43,625 bases of DNA from assembly GCA_900470095.1 (NCBI GenBank), contig UBZM01000055.1, positions 1 through 43,625 of the forward strand. Direction: 5' to 3'. The number at the start of each line of letters is the position of its first letter. The first letter of the stretch is position 1. The stretch comes from Hyphomicrobiales bacterium. Lineage in GTDB: Bacteria; Pseudomonadota; Alphaproteobacteria; Rhizobiales; Beijerinckiaceae. The position numbers and the translations under genes were made by a program. Positions 41,287-43,625 of the stretch are shown piece after piece. The notes beneath the pieces were generated by a model. It saw only the letters and a program-made list of their open reading frames with translations. It was not told the origin of the DNA and searched no databases.

Positions 41287-41382
41287 ATCAGCGAACCGGA
41301 TATCGTATCCGGTCCGATGATCTGACCTTCTGTGATTGCACCGGTTTTCCCGACAAGCGCACTGTACTTTTCGGGCCGATGC
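41284..41382 (+). repeat. 99-bp dispersed repeat, copy B
   Basis: Starts at the TAG stop of the dehydrogenase gene and ends in GGCCGATGC; gapless match to copy A (38134-38232). The first part is a near-perfect nested dyad: GATCA/TGATC outside and ACCGGATA/TATCCGGT inside, centre 41304. The second part is the REP-like hairpin. It fills the gap between two convergent genes. Confidence 0.75.
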
Positions 41383-41398
41383 CTTGCGGGGCGGTCGC

Positions 41399-43102
41399 CT
41401 ACGCCTCGTGCAACCTGCGGTAGATGCCGTCGGCCTTGACCAGATCGGCATGGCTGCCCTGCTCGGCGATCCCCGTCGAATCCACCACCACGATCCGGTC
41501 GGCGTCACGGATGGTCGCGAGACGATGCGCGATCATCAGCGTCGTGCGGCCCTGCGACAGGTCCGCGAGCGATTGCTGGATGGCGCGCTCGGTTTGCGTG
41601 TCCAGCGCTGAGGTCGCCTCGTCCAGGATCAGGATCGGCGGATTCCTCAGGAAGATGCGAGCGATGGCGAGGCGCTGCTTCTGGCCGCCCGACAGCTTGA
41701 CGCCGCGTTCTCCGATGATCGTATCGAGCCCGTCGGGCATGGCCGCGATGACCTCGTCGAGCCGCGCGCGTCGCGCCGCCTCGACGATCTCGGCCTCGCT
41801 CGCCTCGAGCCGGCCATAGGCGATGTTCTCGCGCATCGTGCCGGCAAAGAGAAAGACATCCTGCTGCACGATGCCGATCTGCCCGCGCAGCGAGGCCAGC
41901 GTCATGTCGCGGATATCGATGCCGTCGATGGTGATGCTTCCCCCGCTGACCTCGTAGAAGCGCGGCAGCAGCGAGCAGATCGTCGTTTTGCCGGCGCCCG
42001 ACGGACCCACGAACGCGATCGTTTCGCCCGGCGTGATATGCAGGTCGATGCCGCTGAGCACGAGGCGGCCCGTCTGATAGGCGAACGAAACGCCCGCGTA
42101 GCGGATTTCGCCCGAGAGTCTCGGCGCAGTCACCGCGTTCGGGCGGTCGGCGATATCCGGCTCGGTGTCGAGGAACTCGGTATAGCGCCGGAAGCCGGCG
42201 ATGCCCTTCGGATAGGTCTCGATCACCGAATTGATCTTCTCGATCGGCCGGAAGAACACGGCGATGAGCAGCAGGAATCCGACGAAACCGCCCTGGCTCA
42301 GGCTGCCGGTGATGACGAGATAGCTGCCGGCGACCATCACCACCATCTGGGTCAGCCGCATGCTGAGATAGCTCAGCGAGATGGTCGCCGCCATGATGCG
42401 GTAGGCATCGAGCTTGGTCTGGCGGTAGTTCTGGTTGTCACGGGCGAAAAGCCGCCGCTCGTGCTCCTCGTTGGCGAAGGCCTGGACGACGCGGATGCCG
42501 CCGACATTCTCCTCGATGCGAGCGTTGAAGCTGCCGACCCGCCCGAAGAGCTGCTGCCAGTTATGCGTCATGCGCCCGCCATAGCGGCCGGTCAGCCAGC
42601 CGGTCAGCGGCACGATCGCGGCGGTGACGAGCGCAAGCTCGGGGCTGACCATGAACATCAGCACGAAGGCGCCGAACAGGGTCATGATTGCGATGAACAG
42701 GTCTTCGGGCCCGTGATGCGCGACCTCGCCGATCTCCTCGAGGTCCTTGGTGAGGCGGGCCACGAGATGGCCGGTCTTCTGGTTGTCGAAGAAGCTGAAG
42801 GAGAGCTTCTGCAGATGGTCGAACGCCTTCCGCCGCATCTCGGTCTCGATATTGATGCCGAGCATGTGGCCCCAATAGGTTACGATCGCCATCAGCCCGC
42901 TATTGAGCAGGTAGATCACCAGCAGTGCGGAGGCGCAGGCGAGGATCAATCCCCAGTTCTGGCCAGGCAGCAGCCAGTCGATGAAGAACTTCACCGCGAT
43001 CGGGAAGGCGAGCTCGAGCAGGCCCGACAGCACCGCGCAGGAAAAATCCAGCAGGAAGAGGCCGCGATGCGGTGCGTAATAGGCGAAGAAACGGCGAAGC
43101 AT
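41399..43102 (-). CDS. MsbA-like ABC exporter (fused membrane and ATPase domains)
   Basis: A 567-residue half-transporter. The type I exporter membrane domain with six helices spans residues 1 to about 310. The ATPase domain has Walker A GPSGAGKTTICSLLP, signature LSGGQKQRLAIARIFL, Walker B ILILDEATSALDTQTE and IAHRLATI. It most resembles MsbA/LipA-type lipid or drug exporters acting as homodimers in the inner membrane. Substrate unknown. It converges on the hydroxyacid dehydrogenase gene with repeat copy B between. Confidence 0.88.
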   Translation of the reverse strand: MLRRFFAYYAPHRGLFLLDFSCAVLSGLLELAFPIAVKFFIDWLLPGQNWGLILACASALLVIYLLNSGLMAIVTYWGHMLGINIETEMRRKAFDHLQKLSFSFFDNQKTGHLVARLTKDLEEIGEVAHHGPEDLFIAIMTLFGAFVLMFMVSPELALVTAAIVPLTGWLTGRYGGRMTHNWQQLFGRVGSFNARIEENVGGIRVVQAFANEEHERRLFARDNQNYRQTKLDAYRIMAATISLSYLSMRLTQMVVMVAGSYLVITGSLSQGGFVGFLLLIAVFFRPIEKINSVIETYPKGIAGFRRYTEFLDTEPDIADRPNAVTAPRLSGEIRYAGVSFAYQTGRLVLSGIDLHITPGETIAFVGPSGAGKTTICSLLPRFYEVSGGSITIDGIDIRDMTLASLRGQIGIVQQDVFLFAGTMRENIAYGRLEASEAEIVEAARRARLDEVIAAMPDGLDTIIGERGVKLSGGQKQRLAIARIFLRNPPILILDEATSALDTQTERAIQQSLADLSQGRTTLMIAHRLATIRDADRIVVVDSTGIAEQGSHADLVKADGIYRRLHEA

Positions 43103-43305
43103 GATGGTGTCTTCTCAAATCCGGATCGCGGTTCGGATCGGGCGTCCCGGATCGCGTGATTTTCCGCGGATCCAGAGGCGGGAATGGGGCCGGGCCCCTC
43201 TATAGGCTCTGGCGTGCCGGAGCGGAATGCCGGCGACGCATGGGCGGGCCCTGATCACGGATCGACGAGGCGGCGGGGCCTCCGCCTCGTCCCAGGTCGT
43301 TCATC
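43103..43305. other. Intergenic stretch upstream of the exporter
   Basis: About 200 bp between the exporter and the TonB-like gene, both on the minus strand. It contains GC-rich palindromic pieces such as GGGGCCGGGCCCC near 43186 but no clear gene, promoter or terminator. Confidence 0.4.
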
Positions 43306-43625
43306 TCAACGATTGTAACGCACCGGCACGGCGAGCGAGATCGTCCCACCCCCACCAACGCCGGCAGGAGGGGCCGGAACGGGGCTCGCCCTGCGGATCA
43401 TGCTGACGGCCTCCTCGTCGAGCGTGGCATCGCCGGAGCTACCGGCGAGCCGTGCGGATAGGACCCGCCCACCGCGATCGATCGAGAAGGCAATCTGCAC
43501 CGTGCCGGGACGCGCGCCGCCCGGGAAGCGCTTGTAGCGGTTGAGATGGGCGATCAGCATGCCACGCCATGACGCCGTCGAAGCGGAAGACGACGCGGCG
43601 GCGCCGGTCGGAGCGGAGGTGGGGT
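43306..43625 (-). CDS. TonB-family energy transducer, C-terminal part
   Basis: The last part of a TonB-like protein; the frame stays open to the right edge of the window, so the N-terminus is missing. WRGMLIAHLNRYKRFPGGARPGTVQIAFSIDRGGRVLSARL is the classic TonB C-terminal fold start, and LDEEAVSMIRRASPVPAPPAG follows. It is preceded by a low-complexity Ala/Ser/Thr/Pro stretch, the periplasm-spanning linker. It would energise TonB-dependent outer-membrane receptors, possibly for siderophores or B12. The ATG at 43560 is internal. Confidence 0.85.
   Translation of the reverse strand, partial: PTSAPTGAAASSSASTASWRGMLIAHLNRYKRFPGGARPGTVQIAFSIDRGGRVLSARLAGSSGDATLDEEAVSMIRRASPVPAPPAGVGGGGTISLAVPVRYNR

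Noticed and set aside
1..43625. tRNA or rRNA genes, CRISPR arrays, insertion sequences, prophage or origin features
   Set aside because: No cloverleaf-like sequence, regularly spaced repeats, transposase or phage genes were seen on either strand; gaps between genes are too short for most of these.

Overview
The window is GC-rich chromosomal DNA from an alphaproteobacterium, most likely of the order Hyphomicrobiales (Bosea/Methylobacterium-like). This placement is inferred. It rests on a cobaltochelatase-type (oxygen-dependent) cobalamin cluster behind a B12 riboswitch, the CbtA/CbtB cobalt transporter, a BluB lower-ligand synthase, a small RNA that looks like the alphaproteobacterial alpha-r8 (MmgR) type, and REP-like repeats of a kind I associate with this order. 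No phage, transposase, CRISPR array, tRNA or rRNA is visible.

Left part (1-3.7 kb): the end of an autotransporter, a cysteine hydrolase, a stretch without genes that carries strong hairpins, a probable small RNA, and a marR-VOC unit divergent from a DUF899 gene. A perfect 12-bp palindrome overlaps both divergent promoters. Next (3.7-21 kb) comes a set of catabolic genes: an AidB-type acyl-CoA dehydrogenase and an HpaB/AbfD-fold flavoprotein; a TetR regulator with an isochorismatase-type hydrolase and an HCCA-isomerase-like protein; a periplasmic propeller protein paired with cytochrome c; a complete LIV-type ABC importer (livG, livF, binding protein, livH, livM); and a second TetR divergent from an exported molybdenum hydroxylase with its own two-haem cytochrome c. 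The set ends with 3-oxoacid CoA-transferase scoAB. Together these suggest uptake, periplasmic oxidation and CoA-dependent breakdown of one or more organic acids or heterocycles. The substrate cannot be read from the sequence.

Right part (21-40 kb): a cobalamin block of about 20 genes. On the minus strand a B12 riboswitch leads cbtB-cbtA-DUF1636-cobW-cobN-cobG-cobH-cobI-cobJ with 4-bp overlaps or tiny gaps. cobK, cbiD, cobP, cobO and cobC lie on the plus strand, and cobL-cobE-cobM, cobB-bluB and cobD on the minus strand. These units abut head-to-head or tail-to-tail with almost no spacer, and some overlap. The early aerobic steps (cobI, G, J, M, L, H, K), a,c-diamide formation (cobB), cobalt insertion (cobN, with cobS/cobT elsewhere), adenosylation (cobO), the aminopropanol arm (cobC, cobD), the nucleotide-loop kinase (cobP) and dimethylbenzimidazole synthesis (bluB) are all present. 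cobF is not here and cbiD appears to take its place. The window ends with a 2-hydroxyacid dehydrogenase, an MsbA-like ABC exporter and the end of a TonB-like protein.

The most unusual items are the probable small RNA at 1690-1773, a gapless 99-bp repeat found twice that begins at the TAG stop codon of two unrelated genes, and a REP-like palindrome lying in frame inside cobN.
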